From Polynucleobacter ibericus (lineage in GTDB: Bacteria; Pseudomonadota; Gammaproteobacteria; Burkholderiales; Burkholderiaceae): 64,000 nucleotides of DNA. The translations under genes and the position numbers were made by a program. Below, one piece after another: positions 37,552 through 46,544 of this stretch. The notes below the pieces were generated by a model. It had not been told where the DNA came from. It made no database searches and saw only the letters and a program-made list of their open reading frames with translations. Every line of letters begins with the position of its first letter. The stretch's first letter is position 1. The DNA lies in the NCBI RefSeq assembly GCF_018687955.1, contig NZ_CP061309.1, positions 248,001 to 312,000 of the forward strand, written 5' to 3'.

Positions 37552-38184
37552 ATGGACCTTACTTTAGATCTTTTGTTGATCCCCATTGCCTATTTCATTG
37601 GCTCTATCTCTTTTGCGGTCGTGGTGAGTAAGTGTATGCGCTTGCCTGATCCCCATTCTTATGGCTCAGGTAATCCAGGGGCAACCAATGTTTTGCGTAC
37701 CGGCAATAAATTGGCTGCAGTGTTGACCTTAATCGGCGATGCCCTTAAAGGATATTTTGCAGTCATGCTCGCACGCGTATTGTTAGGTGATGAGTCATTA
37801 ACCTCGACATTAAATTCTTGGTTGCTTTGCGGAGTAGTGATCGCTGTTTTTCTGGGCCACCTCTTTCCGATATTCCACGGCTTTAAAGGTGGCAAAGGGG
37901 TTGCTACAGCCTGCGGAATTTTGTTTGGTATTAATTGGATCCTAGGTTTAGCGACACTGAGTACCTGGATTATTGTGGCGATGTTTATGCGCTACTCATC
38001 ATTGGCTGCATTAGCAGCTGCAATCTTTGGCCCCATCTATTTTGTTTTCTTGTTTGGCTTTCAGCCTATGGGTATCGCCCTACTTATTGTTTGCCTCTTA
38101 TTAATTTGGCGCCACCGTAGCAATATCCAAAATTTACTCAATGGAACCGAGAGTCGCATTGGTTCCAAAAAGACTTCTCAATAA
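37552..38184 (+). CDS. plsY: Acyl-phosphate:glycerol-3-phosphate acyltransferase
   Basis: First acylation in phospholipid synthesis using acyl phosphate. This 210-residue membrane protein has five to six helices. The three conserved motifs are visible: GSISFAVVV with [14 protein letters not shown] near residue 40, [18 protein letters not shown] near 105-120, and [10 protein letters not shown] after it. It starts 59 bases after xerD and is followed by the MAPEG gene 21 bases later. Confidence 0.94.
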   Translation: MDLTLDLLLIPIAYFIGSISFAVVVSKCMRLPDPHSYGSGNPGATNVLRTGNKLAAVLTLIGDALKGYFAVMLARVLLGDESLTSTLNSWLLCGVVIAVFLGHLFPIFHGFKGGKGVATACGILFGINWILGLATLSTWIIVAMFMRYSSLAALAAAIFGPIYFVFLFGFQPMGIALLIVCLLLIWRHRSNIQNLLNGTESRIGSKKTSQ

Positions 38185-38205
38185 TTTAATAAAAACGCTC
38201 AAAAT

Positions 38206-38577
38206 ATGACTATTGCTTATGCTTGCGTTCTCTTTATGGGACTGTTCCCCTATGTTGCTGCTGGTATAGCCAAGAAGGGCTTTCAGGGCTATGACAATGC
38301 CTTACCTAGACAATGGCTTGCTCAGCAAACTGGTTTTAGAGCAAGGGCCAATGCCGCACAAGCTAATTTATTTGAGTCCTTGCCCCTATTTTTTGCGGCA
38401 GTAATCATCGCCTCGATTGCCAATGCCCCGCAAGCTAGAATTGACCTGCTTGCACTAGGCTTTGTAGCTGCACGAATTGCTTACTTAATTTGCTATGTAG
38501 CCAATTGGCCAACGACTCGATCGATTGTTTGGTCGATTGGAATTATCTGCGTTGTCAGTATGTTTTTTCAGCTTTAA
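38206..38577 (+). CDS. MAPEG family membrane protein
   Basis: This 123-residue protein with four predicted membrane helices is of the MAPEG superfamily (eicosanoid and glutathione metabolism-like). RARANAAQANLFESLPLFFAAV is the characteristic loop-helix (RAxxAHxNxxE in eukaryotes, here RANAAQANLFES), followed by RIAYLICYVANWPTTRS. Bacterial members of the YecN type are mostly uncharacterised. Enzymatic activity cannot be claimed. It lies between plsY and folE. Confidence 0.85.
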   Translation: MTIAYACVLFMGLFPYVAAGIAKKGFQGYDNALPRQWLAQQTGFRARANAAQANLFESLPLFFAAVIIASIANAPQARIDLLALGFVAARIAYLICYVANWPTTRSIVWSIGIICVVSMFFQL

Positions 38578-38643
38578 GAATTTCAATATTAAATACTATT
38601 TAAAACCTAACAATAAGTAAAAATTCGAGACAGACTATTTCTT

Positions 38644-39444
38644 ATGCCTACTAAAAAACCAGCCGCAGCAAAAAAGACTGTAGTTAAAAAAGTAATTGCA
38701 GTAAAAAAGACAGCTCCAGCAAAAAAGATCACTACAGCAAAAAAGACCACAAATACAAAAGATGAGGGTGGCTTACCTTTGTCGGTAGTCATTCGTCGCC
38801 GTATTGAAGCGCAAAAAGCACGCTTTCATGCGAACGACAATATCTCGGCATTCATTGAGCCAGGTGAGTTAGAGGGATTAGTAGATGAGGTCGCAGAAAA
38901 GATGCAGGCTGTTCTAGAGAGCTTGGTTATTGATACTGAAAATGATCACAACACGCAAAATACAAGTCGTCGCGTTGCCAAGATGTATGTCCAGGAGGTA
39001 TTTAACGGTCGTTATGTAGTTCAGCCTACCTTGACTAAGTTCCCCAATGTGAGCCGTCTCAACGAATTGATGATTATTGGGCCTATTACCGTACGTAGCG
39101 CTTGCTCCCACCACCTTTGTCCAATTATGGGTCGCATTTGGATTGGCGTACTACCTAGTAAAGAGTCTGCCTTGATCGGCCTTTCTAAATATTCGCGTCT
39201 TACCGAGTGGGTCATGTGTCGTCCGCAAATTCAGGAAGAGGCGGTAGTGGAGTTGGCTGATATGTTGGAGAAAAAAATTAAGCCTATCGGTGTTGCTGTA
39301 GTGATGGATGCGGATCACTTTTGCATGCAGTGGCGTGGCGTTAAAGATCGCGACTCGAAGATGATCAACAGTGTGATGCGTGGCGCTTTCTTGAAAGACT
39401 CTAATCTGCGTAGAGAGTTTCTGGCGCTGATTGATCGAAAATAG
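38644..39444 (+). CDS. folE: GTP cyclohydrolase I with lysine-rich N-terminal tail
   Basis: Makes dihydroneopterin triphosphate from GTP in folate synthesis. The core (residues about 65-266) retains zinc ligands Cys154, His157 and Cys227, catalytic His156 and His225, and the GLSKYSRL loop. It differs from E. coli FolE around the site: Ser155 replaces the usual Glu of CEHH, and DSKMINS replaces the TSxTTT stretch. The first 40 residues are an unusual Lys/Ala/Thr-rich tail with repeats of (A/T)xAKK(T/I), like histone-H1-type tails. They contain six A6 tracts, four of them in AAAAAAG slippery context. A lipoprotein gene begins five bases after the stop. Confidence 0.88.
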   Translation: MPTKKPAAAKKTVVKKVIAVKKTAPAKKITTAKKTTNTKDEGGLPLSVVIRRRIEAQKARFHANDNISAFIEPGELEGLVDEVAEKMQAVLESLVIDTENDHNTQNTSRRVAKMYVQEVFNGRYVVQPTLTKFPNVSRLNELMIIGPITVRSACSHHLCPIMGRIWIGVLPSKESALIGLSKYSRLTEWVMCRPQIQEEAVVELADMLEKKIKPIGVAVVMDADHFCMQWRGVKDRDSKMINSVMRGAFLKDSNLRREFLALIDRK

Positions 39445-39448
39445 GAAT

Positions 39449-40396
39449 ATGAAAAAAGTTCTTATCCTGGTTGTTTTGTTTGCTATGGGTTGCTCTATGG
39501 GCCCCAATAGACAGGACTATCAGACCTTAGCGAGTGAAAAAATGGAGTCTCCATTTTTTTATATTCCTCCGCTTAATCAAAAAGACTTCAAAGACCGTAC
39601 TTGGATTCTGTTAGCAGAATCCAAGACAAAGACTTGGCTCTATGATCCCTACACTTTGAGTGAAGATGAGGATGGCATTCTATCTTTTGCCGCTTACATT
39701 GCCCCCAGAGAGAAAAATAATCTACCCGCATTTAATGCCACGATCGTTGGCCCATATTTACAGAAGTTAGATTGTTTTAGTAATAATCAATGGTCAGAAA
39801 CCCTCTACACCAAAGACTTGCTTGCGCAAAGGCCGCTAGTCGGAGATGCTAAGCCAGTGAACGGTTCTGGCTGGGTCAAGATTAAAGCTAAAACTGCGAT
39901 GGCTTATGTGCGTTCGCGTCTGTGTGGGCGTAAATTTATTGATGATCAAAACGTCAATTATTTCTTATTCCAAGATGGTGCCTTGCCAGCGCCGATTGCT
40001 AAGAAAGCGCCAGAAGAAGTGTTTGATCAAAAACAAAGTAAGCAGATCGTGACTCTTGCGCAAGAAGAGGTCATTGAATCAAGCAATACCAAGCCGCCTA
40101 TATTTTATGAAGTCATCAACAATGAAGTAACTATCGTAGATAGTAAAAAAGAGATCCGCCAGTTACGAATAAACGCTTACTATCTCGATAAAAATTTATC
40201 CAAACAAGCAGACTATATTTTTACAGCTAGCTGCGCAGATAACTCATATGCAATGACTGCTGCTGGAACAGCTCCAAAATCGAGCGCTACTAATGGCGCC
40301 ATTGCTGCAAAAGATTCATTGTCTGCAGTAGCATTTAATCGCGCCTGCGGCAATCACGGCGCGTACATGAAGATGGCGACCCGAGGCTCCAAATGA
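39449..40396 (+). CDS. Lipoprotein, surface-adhesin E-like (hypothetical)
   Basis: The 315-residue protein starts MKKVLILVVLFAMGCS; a hydrophobic segment followed by Gly-Cys15 gives a lipoprotein signal (the -3 Ala is slightly unusual). The body has a repeated pattern of short beta-type segments: WILLAESKTKTWLYDPYTL near residue 50, later FYEVINNEVTIVDS and a Cys-containing region at the C-terminus. The W-x-L-L-x-x-S...Y-D segment resembles surface-adhesin E-type lipoproteins, but I cannot assign function. The ATG at 39449 has AGGA upstream. It overlaps the next lipoprotein gene by four bases. Confidence 0.7.
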   Translation: MKKVLILVVLFAMGCSMGPNRQDYQTLASEKMESPFFYIPPLNQKDFKDRTWILLAESKTKTWLYDPYTLSEDEDGILSFAAYIAPREKNNLPAFNATIVGPYLQKLDCFSNNQWSETLYTKDLLAQRPLVGDAKPVNGSGWVKIKAKTAMAYVRSRLCGRKFIDDQNVNYFLFQDGALPAPIAKKAPEEVFDQKQSKQIVTLAQEEVIESSNTKPPIFYEVINNEVTIVDSKKEIRQLRINAYYLDKNLSKQADYIFTASCADNSYAMTAAGTAPKSSATNGAIAAKDSLSAVAFNRACGNHGAYMKMATRGSK

Positions 40397-40620
40397 TGTG
40401 TATGCAATCCCGATATATGCGTCTTTTATTTTCAGTATTACTTGGGGTTGTTGTGGTTGCTTGCGCAGGTTTCCCTGACGAGAATGTTGACCCAACCAAA
40501 AACAATAAGGCGACCTACAACAAGGATTTAAAAGAGTGCCGCGAGGATTATCCAGAGCAGGGGTCTGGTGTTCACTATCGCCAGTGGATTGGTTGCATGA
40601 AACTCAAGGGTTGGAAGTAG
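40393..40620 (+). CDS. Small lipoprotein (hypothetical)
   Basis: The 75-residue protein has a basic n-region, a hydrophobic helix (LLFSVLLGVVVV) and lipobox VVAC at residues 21-24. The mature part is about 50 residues, acidic and Lys-rich, with two further Cys (KECRED and GCMKLKGWK) that could form a disulfide. It overlaps the previous lipoprotein gene by four bases (ATGA), so the two are translationally coupled and probably act together. No family recognised. Confidence 0.7.
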   Translation: MMCMQSRYMRLLFSVLLGVVVVACAGFPDENVDPTKNNKATYNKDLKECREDYPEQGSGVHYRQWIGCMKLKGWK

Positions 40621-40798
40621 ATTTGCATTCGAACTCTTGCTGAGAACAATTCTCATCTAAATTTCTATATAAATCAAAGACTTGCATCACCCAGTGACTG
40701 AATAAATCTTCTCCACTATGATCATCTGAGTTTTCAAAGTTGCGCATTGCTACAAAGTGCGTTTGCATGTTCATCACTGATTTATTTTTGGAGAATCC

Positions 40799-41107
40799 AT
40801 GAAAAATAGTCGTCGCCAATTTATGATTTTGTCTGCAGCTGGTGCTTGTACTTTGGCATTGAACGGTAAAGTTCAAGCTCAAGCAATGGTTGCTGAAACC
40901 GATCCACAAGCTGCTGCATTGGGTTACAAAGCAGATGCTTCTAAAGTAGACAAGGCAAAGTTTCCAAAATATGCCGCTGGTCAAAAGTGCGATAACTGTG
41001 CTTTGTACCAAGGTAAGCCTGGCTCTCCAGCAGGTGGTTGCTCATTGTTCGCTGGTAAGCAAGTTGCTGGTCCAGGCTGGTGCTCTGCTTACGCTAAGAA
41101 GGCTTAA
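40799..41107 (+). CDS. High-potential iron-sulfur protein (HiPIP)
   Basis: This 102-residue periplasmic electron carrier has a Tat signal peptide (SRRQFMILSAAGACTLA, cleavage near AQA). Four cysteines hold a 4Fe-4S cluster: CDNC, then Cys in PAGGCSLF and in GPGWCSAY. The pattern C-x2-C-x(n)-GC-SL-F-x-G-K-x-V-x-G-x-GWC is diagnostic of HiPIP. It stands alone, has its own strong terminator, and probably shuttles electrons to a terminal oxidase or photosynthetic/other complex outside the window. Confidence 0.95.
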   Translation: MKNSRRQFMILSAAGACTLALNGKVQAQAMVAETDPQAAALGYKADASKVDKAKFPKYAAGQKCDNCALYQGKPGSPAGGCSLFAGKQVAGPGWCSAYAKKA

Positions 41108-41157
41108 TTACCTTTTGCTAGCGTATTCATTCCAGGGCTTTAGATGTCTCGGAATAG

Positions 41158-41185
41158 AAAAAAGGCTGCTTTTGCAGCCTTTTTT
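41158..41185 (+). terminator. Intrinsic terminator after HiPIP
   Basis: AAAAAAGGCTGC, loop TTTT, GCAGCCTTTTTT: 12-bp perfect stem with U-tract. Located 50 bases downstream of the HiPIP stop. Confidence 0.92.
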
Positions 41186-41217
41186 ATTACCCTCGCTGAG
41201 TCCATCAAGGAATGTGA

Positions 41218-41760
41218 ATGAAGCAGTCCAATAAGCGTTTTTTAAAAGACCTTCTTTTTTATATGGGCGGTGATCAACCGCCTGTGAGTTGGTTGGAGAA
41301 AATTCGCTCGGTATTGGGTGCTTTTATTGGCCTTATGTTAGTGTTCACTATCGCCAAACACCTTGGCGAGCTAAGTGGTGTAGATGAATGGCTCATGGCA
41401 TCCTTGGGAGCAAGCGCTTTATTGGTGTTTGCTCTGCCGGGTAGCCCTATGGCACAACCTTGGGCAGTAATCGCTGGCAATACGCTATCTGCACTAGTCG
41501 GAATTGGCTGTTTTCATCTCATTGAACAGCCATTGTTGGCGTTACCTGCGGCAGCTGCACTATCTATTCTCGGGATGTTTGTATTGCGCTGTCTGCACCC
41601 ACCAGCTGCAGCCGTCTCTTTGATTGTGGTGCTAGGGCATATCGGCAGCTATCGCTATGCCTTTTTCCCTGTAATGGTGGACTCTGTTTTATTGATTCTG
41701 GCTGGGGCGGTTTACAGCAATCTGACTGGTAAACCTTACCCCAATAGGCCGCCTAGATAG
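41218..41760 (+). CDS. HPP family membrane protein
   Basis: This 180-residue protein with four to five membrane helices is of the HPP family. The name-giving LHPPAAAVSL motif is near residue 125, preceded by LGASALLVFALPGSPMAQPW near 65-80. Some members carry nitrite in cyanobacteria and plants; many others are unknown. The ATG at 41218 is preceded by a strong terminator, so the gene has its own promoter in the short gap. No CBS domain is attached. Confidence 0.9.
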   Translation: MKQSNKRFLKDLLFYMGGDQPPVSWLEKIRSVLGAFIGLMLVFTIAKHLGELSGVDEWLMASLGASALLVFALPGSPMAQPWAVIAGNTLSALVGIGCFHLIEQPLLALPAAAALSILGMFVLRCLHPPAAAVSLIVVLGHIGSYRYAFFPVMVDSVLLILAGAVYSNLTGKPYPNRPPR

Positions 41761-41787
41761 GGTTCTAGACGGTAGCTGTGTTTTTTC

Positions 41788-41928
41788 TTATTTGATTTTG
41801 CCTGCAGCAATAGAGGCTTTGCAGTCCAAAATAGCGTAGTTCTGGAACTTCCCGGCATTCTCCTTGCGGATAGATTGACCGCACTCAGTTAAGGAATTGC
41901 GTAAGTTAATTTTAGGGATATTGCTCAT
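41788..41928 (-). CDS. Small conserved-looking protein, 46 residues
   Basis: A short frame with ATG at 41928 and a good ribosome-binding site (GGAG, nine bases upstream on the minus strand). It encodes a basic protein with two cysteines (TECGQSIRKENAGKF and AILDCKASIAAGKIK). An in-frame ATG 54 bases further upstream lacks such a site. It lies in the 354-base gap between the HPP gene and manC, facing away from manC. Function unknown; it could be chance, but codon content and start are protein-like. Confidence 0.45.
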   Translation of the reverse strand: MSNIPKINLRNSLTECGQSIRKENAGKFQNYAILDCKASIAAGKIK

Positions 41929-42114
41929 AGTGATGGCTCCTGTAGTGATTTCTCTAGTTATTGTTTGAAATTCAATCTGCAATACAGCGCCATTGTGCTC
42001 TTGGCTGACGCTTTTTGGGGTTTTAATAAATTCCCAAGCTTTGCTAAAGAGGGGTCATAAACCCTTTAAAATCTACTTTTATTTATAAAAAGCATATCCA
42101 TTGCTTTCAATTTC

Positions 42115-43599
42115 ATGGCTTTAGTGATTCCAGTCATTCTTTGCGGCGGCTCCGGTACTCGGCTTTGGCCTTTGTCCCGTTCGGGCTTTCCAAAGCAATT
42201 TTTGGTTCTCTCTGGCGACGGCTCATCTCAAAGCCTTTTTCAACAAGCGGTCGAGCGCATCAATTTCGTTGCTAGTACAAAAATTACACTCGGTAATACC
42301 TTGGTAGTCACTAATGAAGACCACCGATTCTTGGTGCTAGATCAATTACGTGAAATGAAATCAGTTCACGCCACTTTGTTACTAGAGCCAGTAGGTCGCA
42401 ACACAGCACCTGCATTAAGCATGGCTGCTTTTTGTGCTCAGCAGTTAGCTCAAGATCAAGATCCCATTTTGGTAATTACTCCAGCGGATCAAACGATTCA
42501 AAATCCTGCCGCCTTTACTAAGGCATTGCAAGATTGCATTTCAGTGGTTGAGGTAAATGTACCAAGCATTGCTATCTTGGGTATTACACCAACTGCACCT
42601 GAAACAGGCTATGGATATATTCAGCGCTCTGGTGCAAAGGATCAACACAACGCATTTGTAGTCGATCGCTTTGTAGAAAAGCCAGATAGCCAGACTGCAC
42701 AAAGTTATTTGGCTGATGGAAGCTATCTTTGGAACAGCGGTATGTTTGTGCTCAAAGCCAGTACATGGCTTGCTGCCCTCAGGGAATATCGTGGTGATAT
42801 CTATGATGCTTCACAAAAAGCATGGCAAGCGAAATCTGAAGATAGGGCCGACGGAGTGCAATTTATTCGCCCAGGCAAAGAAGAATTTATGGCAATTCCA
42901 AGTGAGTCGATTGACTATGCGGTGATTGAAAAGTGTCCGAATAGCCAAGGCGGTCAATACAACATCAAGATGGTGGAATTAGATGCCGGTTGGAATGATC
43001 TCGGTGCTTGGGATGCAGTGTGGCAAGTAGGCAAACAAGACCAAGATGGTAACGTGACTAGTGGCGATACATTGCTAACGAACTCCAAGAACTCCTTAGT
43101 GCATGCCAACAGTCGTTTGGTGAGTGTGGTTGGGGTTGAAAATCTCATCATCGTAGAAACAGCAGACGCAGTACTAGTAGCTGATCGCAAAAATAGCCAA
43201 GATGTTAAAAACATTGTGAATCTGCTGGAATCACAAAAGCGGGAAGAGAAAAGTCTGCATCGCAAGGTTGCTAGACCCTGGGGCTGGTATGACAGTGTGG
43301 ATGAAGGCGAGCGCTTTAAAGTAAAGCGCATTCAGGTCAAACCAGGTGCCAGCCTTTCTTTACAAATGCATCATCACCGCGCAGAGCATTGGATTGTGGT
43401 TAAAGGTGTGGCTGAGATCACCAATGGGGATCAAGTAATCACTCTCCATGAAAATCAAAGTACTTATATTCCTCAAGGGCAAACACATCGTTTGGCTAAT
43501 CGTGGCTCTGAGCCCCTGGAGATTATTGAAGTGCAGTCGGGTAGTTATTTAGGTGAAGACGACATTGTCCGTTTTGAAGACACGTATGGTCGTAGTTGA
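42115..43599 (+). CDS. manC: Mannose-1-phosphate guanylyltransferase / mannose-6-phosphate isomerase
   Basis: This bifunctional type II enzyme of 494 residues makes GDP-mannose and its precursor mannose-6-phosphate. The N-terminal nucleotidyltransferase part has CGGSGTRLWPLSR at 10-22 and FVEKPD near 185. The C-terminal cupin has RPWGWYDSVD, QMHHHRAEHWIVVKG (His and Glu zinc ligands) and the STYIPQGQTHRLANRG segment. It opens the run manC-gmd-fcl, which produces GDP-L-fucose. The gap to gmd is 45 bases. Confidence 0.96.
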   Translation: MALVIPVILCGGSGTRLWPLSRSGFPKQFLVLSGDGSSQSLFQQAVERINFVASTKITLGNTLVVTNEDHRFLVLDQLREMKSVHATLLLEPVGRNTAPALSMAAFCAQQLAQDQDPILVITPADQTIQNPAAFTKALQDCISVVEVNVPSIAILGITPTAPETGYGYIQRSGAKDQHNAFVVDRFVEKPDSQTAQSYLADGSYLWNSGMFVLKASTWLAALREYRGDIYDASQKAWQAKSEDRADGVQFIRPGKEEFMAIPSESIDYAVIEKCPNSQGGQYNIKMVELDAGWNDLGAWDAVWQVGKQDQDGNVTSGDTLLTNSKNSLVHANSRLVSVVGVENLIIVETADAVLVADRKNSQDVKNIVNLLESQKREEKSLHRKVARPWGWYDSVDEGERFKVKRIQVKPGASLSLQMHHHRAEHWIVVKGVAEITNGDQVITLHENQSTYIPQGQTHRLANRGSEPLEIIEVQSGSYLGEDDIVRFEDTYGRS

Positions 43600-43644
43600 T
43601 ACCTAAAAAAATTAATAGCGAAGATTAAAGAGTAGAGAAGAAAC

Positions 43645-44775
43645 ATGACAAACAAACAAAAAGTAGCTCTTATTACAGGTATTACAGGTCAGGATGGCTC
43701 CTACCTTGCTGAATTCCTATTGGAGAAGGGTTATATCGTTCACGGTATTAAGCGCCGCTCATCTTCTTTTAACACCGAGCGTATTGATCATATTTATCAA
43801 GATCCACATATCGATCATCAAGATTTGATTCTGCATTACGGCGACTTAACTGATACCAGTAACTTGGTACGCATTATTCAAGAATCACAGCCCGACGAGA
43901 TTTATAACTTGGGCGCACAGTCCCATGTAGCGGTATCTTTTGAGTCGCCTGAATACACGGCTGATGTCGATGCTATTGGACCATTGCGTATGTTGGAGGC
44001 TATACGTATCTTAGGTTTAGAAAAGAAAACCCGTTTTTATCAAGCATCGACTTCTGAGCTCTATGGTTTAGTTCAAGAAATTCCCCAAAAAGAAACTACG
44101 CCGTTCTATCCAAGAAGTCCATATGCCGTAGCCAAGATGTATGCTTACTGGATCACCGTGAACTATCGCGAAGCTTATGGGATTTACGCTTGTAATGGAA
44201 TCTTGTTCAATCATGAATCTAAGCGCCGCGGCGAGACCTTTGTTACACGCAAGGTGACCCGTGGCTTGGCAAACATTGCTCAAGGCTTAGAGAAGTGCCT
44301 GTTCATGGGTAATATCGACGCCCTTCGTGACTGGGGTCACGCTAAGGACTATGTTCGTATGCAATGGCTAATGTTGCAGCAAGAAGTGCCCGAAGATTTT
44401 GTGATTGCAACGGGTGTGCAGTTTACTGTTCGTGAATTTATTGCCCGTAGTGCCCAGCAACTTGGCATTACCCTTAAGTTTGAAGGCGTTGCTGAAAATG
44501 AGAAAGCTATCGTAGCTGCTATCGAGGGTGATCAAGCCCCCGCATTAAAGGTAGGCGATGTGATTGTGCAGATTGATCCGCGCTATTACCGTCCAACTGA
44601 AGTAGAGACCCTATTGGGTGATCCAGCTAAGGCGAAAGCAAAATTGGGTTGGGTTCCAGAAATCACGCTTGACCAAATGATTGTTGAAATGGTTGCCAAT
44701 GACCTCGATAAAGCCAAGCAGCATGCCCTATTACTTAAGCATGGCCATAGCGTTGCCGTTGGTAAAGAAAATTAA
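43645..44775 (+). CDS. gmd: GDP-mannose 4,6-dehydratase
   Basis: Converts GDP-D-mannose to GDP-4-keto-6-deoxymannose. This short-chain dehydrogenase of 376 residues has the NADP-binding [19 protein letters not shown] (seen in parts). The catalytic STSELYG and [15 protein letters not shown] carry the Yxxx[17 protein letters not shown] is the substrate-binding signature of Gmd. Followed after 29 bases by fcl. Confidence 0.97.
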   Translation: MTNKQKVALITGITGQDGSYLAEFLLEKGYIVHGIKRRSSSFNTERIDHIYQDPHIDHQDLILHYGDLTDTSNLVRIIQESQPDEIYNLGAQSHVAVSFESPEYTADVDAIGPLRMLEAIRILGLEKKTRFYQASTSELYGLVQEIPQKETTPFYPRSPYAVAKMYAYWITVNYREAYGIYACNGILFNHESKRRGETFVTRKVTRGLANIAQGLEKCLFMGNIDALRDWGHAKDYVRMQWLMLQQEVPEDFVIATGVQFTVREFIARSAQQLGITLKFEGVAENEKAIVAAIEGDQAPALKVGDVIVQIDPRYYRPTEVETLLGDPAKAKAKLGWVPEITLDQMIVEMVANDLDKAKQHALLLKHGHSVAVGKEN

Positions 44776-44804
44776 TCCCCATTTTTATAAATAGAGCTAA
44801 TAAA

Positions 44805-45782
44805 GTGTCGATTAATCTAAATCAAAAAATTTATGTAGCAGGCCATAGGGGGATGGTTGGCTCTGCGATTGTTCGTACTTTGAAGGAAAAAGGGTATGAG
44901 AACATCATTACTCGCACACATGCAGAGCTCGATTTAACGAATCAAGCAGCTGTTCAAGCCTTTTTTGAAGAAGAAAAGCCCGATCAAGTCTATTTGGCTG
45001 CAGCAAAAGTAGGCGGCATTTATGCAAACAATACTTTTCCTGCAGAATTTATTTATCAAAATCTCATGATGGAATCCAATGTGATTCATCAGGCTTTCGT
45101 TGCCGGCGTTAAAAGACTTCTGTTTTTGGGTTCGAGCTGTATTTATCCTAAATTAGCTCCGCAGCCTATGGCTGAAGATGCGTTACTAACGGGCTTGCTC
45201 GAGTCGACAAATGAGCCGTATGCAGTTGCCAAAATTGCTGGTATTAAATTGTGCGAGAGTTACAACCGTCAATATGGAGCCTCGCATGGCATTGACTATC
45301 GCTCCGTCATGCCAACCAATTTATATGGACCGGGCGATAACTATCACCCAGAAAATAGTCATGTGATTCCAGCATTGATTCGACGCTTTCATGAGGCTAA
45401 AGAAAGTCGATCACCAAATGTCACAATCTGGGGCTCAGGAACTCCTAGGCGAGAGTTTTTATTTGTGGATGACATGGCTGCTGCTTCAGTCTTTGTTATG
45501 GAATTAGAAAAGTCGATTTACGACGAACAAACAGAACCGATGTGCAGTCATATCAATGTAGGGTATGGCTCGGATGTAACTATTGCTGATTTAGCTAAGG
45601 CAGTAGGTATAGCTGTCGGCTATCAAGGCCATATCGACTTTGATCCTACCAAGCCTGATGGAGCTCCGCGTAAATGGATGGACTCCTCTAGGATCAATCG
45701 TTTGGGATGGACTCCATTGGTTACTTTAAATGACGGCCTGCAATTAGCTTACCAAGAGTTTTTACTGCGACTAACTAAATAA
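44805..45782 (+). CDS. fcl: GDP-L-fucose synthase
   Basis: Epimerises and reduces GDP-4-keto-6-deoxymannose to GDP-L-fucose with [19 protein letters not shown] is the cofactor-binding start. LGSSCIYPK and the YAVAKIAG pair (Tyr, Lys) form the catalytic site. The start is GTG at 44805. A full fucose branch plus a GT10 enzyme at 1617 means fucosylated surface sugar is likely. At 325 residues it is usual. Confidence 0.97.
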   Translation: MSINLNQKIYVAGHRGMVGSAIVRTLKEKGYENIITRTHAELDLTNQAAVQAFFEEEKPDQVYLAAAKVGGIYANNTFPAEFIYQNLMMESNVIHQAFVAGVKRLLFLGSSCIYPKLAPQPMAEDALLTGLLESTNEPYAVAKIAGIKLCESYNRQYGASHGIDYRSVMPTNLYGPGDNYHPENSHVIPALIRRFHEAKESRSPNVTIWGSGTPRREFLFVDDMAAASVFVMELEKSIYDEQTEPMCSHINVGYGSDVTIADLAKAVGIAVGYQGHIDFDPTKPDGAPRKWMDSSRINRLGWTPLVTLNDGLQLAYQEFLLRLTK

Positions 45783-45785
45783 TGA

Positions 45786-46541
45786 ATGGGTTTCATGCGT
45801 TTTAAAGATAGCAATTTCAAAAGAGCATTAAAAAACCTTTATCTTCCAATAAGGAAAGATATTGTTGTTTTAGAACCCCATTTTGGTCTTGGCGATAACT
45901 TAGTTTGTTTGGGTTTAATGCGTGCGCTCTCGAAGCGTAATCCAAAAACTCGCTATTACTATGCTTGTTTGCCTCGCTGCTACCAGTCTTTAGCTTGGAT
46001 GTTTCAAGATCTAGATAACGTTTTCCTTTTTCCAATTGAGGGTGGGCGTGAAGTCCGCCAATTTACCAGCTTCTTAAATGCCAGTTACGCGCCTATAGGA
46101 ATTGATGGTGTGGATATCAAGCGCTTTGATGAATCCTTTTATGAGCAACATCACGTTCCTTTTGAAGCTCGCTGGAGTGATTGTGATGTGCCGCCGGGGC
46201 CCAAATCTGAATGGCTTTATGAAAGACTCAATCCTAATCATGAACCCTATATTTTGGTTTGCAACTTTGAATCTGGATTAGTGAGTTACGACCTCAAAAT
46301 TGAAAATCCTGATGGTAAAAAAATTATTACAGTTGCACCAGAAACCAACAATATTTTTGATTGGACTAAGCTTGCCTTAATGGCTGATGAAATTCACACA
46401 ATTGATACATCATTTGTGCATTTTGTAGAGAGCTTATTTCACAATCAACCACATAAACCTTTTTTCTATCATTTAGCCAGAAATAGCCCCACTGAATTTA
46501 CCCGCCGCCTTCCATGGCAGGTCATTCGCTATCGGGATTGA
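45786..46541 (+). CDS. GT9-like protein (hypothetical)
   Basis: The 251-residue protein has a GLGDNLVCLGLMRAL segment near residue 34 that resembles the GDxLxxxPxxxxL nucleotide-binding start of GT9 heptosyltransferases. Later DEIHTIDTSFVHFVESL corresponds to the VDTGxxHLA acceptor region. It is short for GT9 (usually about 330). The second half is poorly conserved, so it may be a divergent glycosyltransferase or a related protein. Position directly after fcl and before the O-antigen polymerase-like gene supports a role in the same polysaccharide. Substrate unknown. Confidence 0.5.
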   Translation: MGFMRFKDSNFKRALKNLYLPIRKDIVVLEPHFGLGDNLVCLGLMRALSKRNPKTRYYYACLPRCYQSLAWMFQDLDNVFLFPIEGGREVRQFTSFLNASYAPIGIDGVDIKRFDESFYEQHHVPFEARWSDCDVPPGPKSEWLYERLNPNHEPYILVCNFESGLVSYDLKIENPDGKKIITVAPETNNIFDWTKLALMADEIHTIDTSFVHFVESLFHNQPHKPFFYHLARNSPTEFTRRLPWQVIRYRD

Positions 46542-46544
46542 TTA

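Noticed and set aside
40604-41011. 135-codon minus-strand frame over the HiPIP gene
   Set aside because: It overlaps the well-supported HiPIP gene and has no family resemblance.
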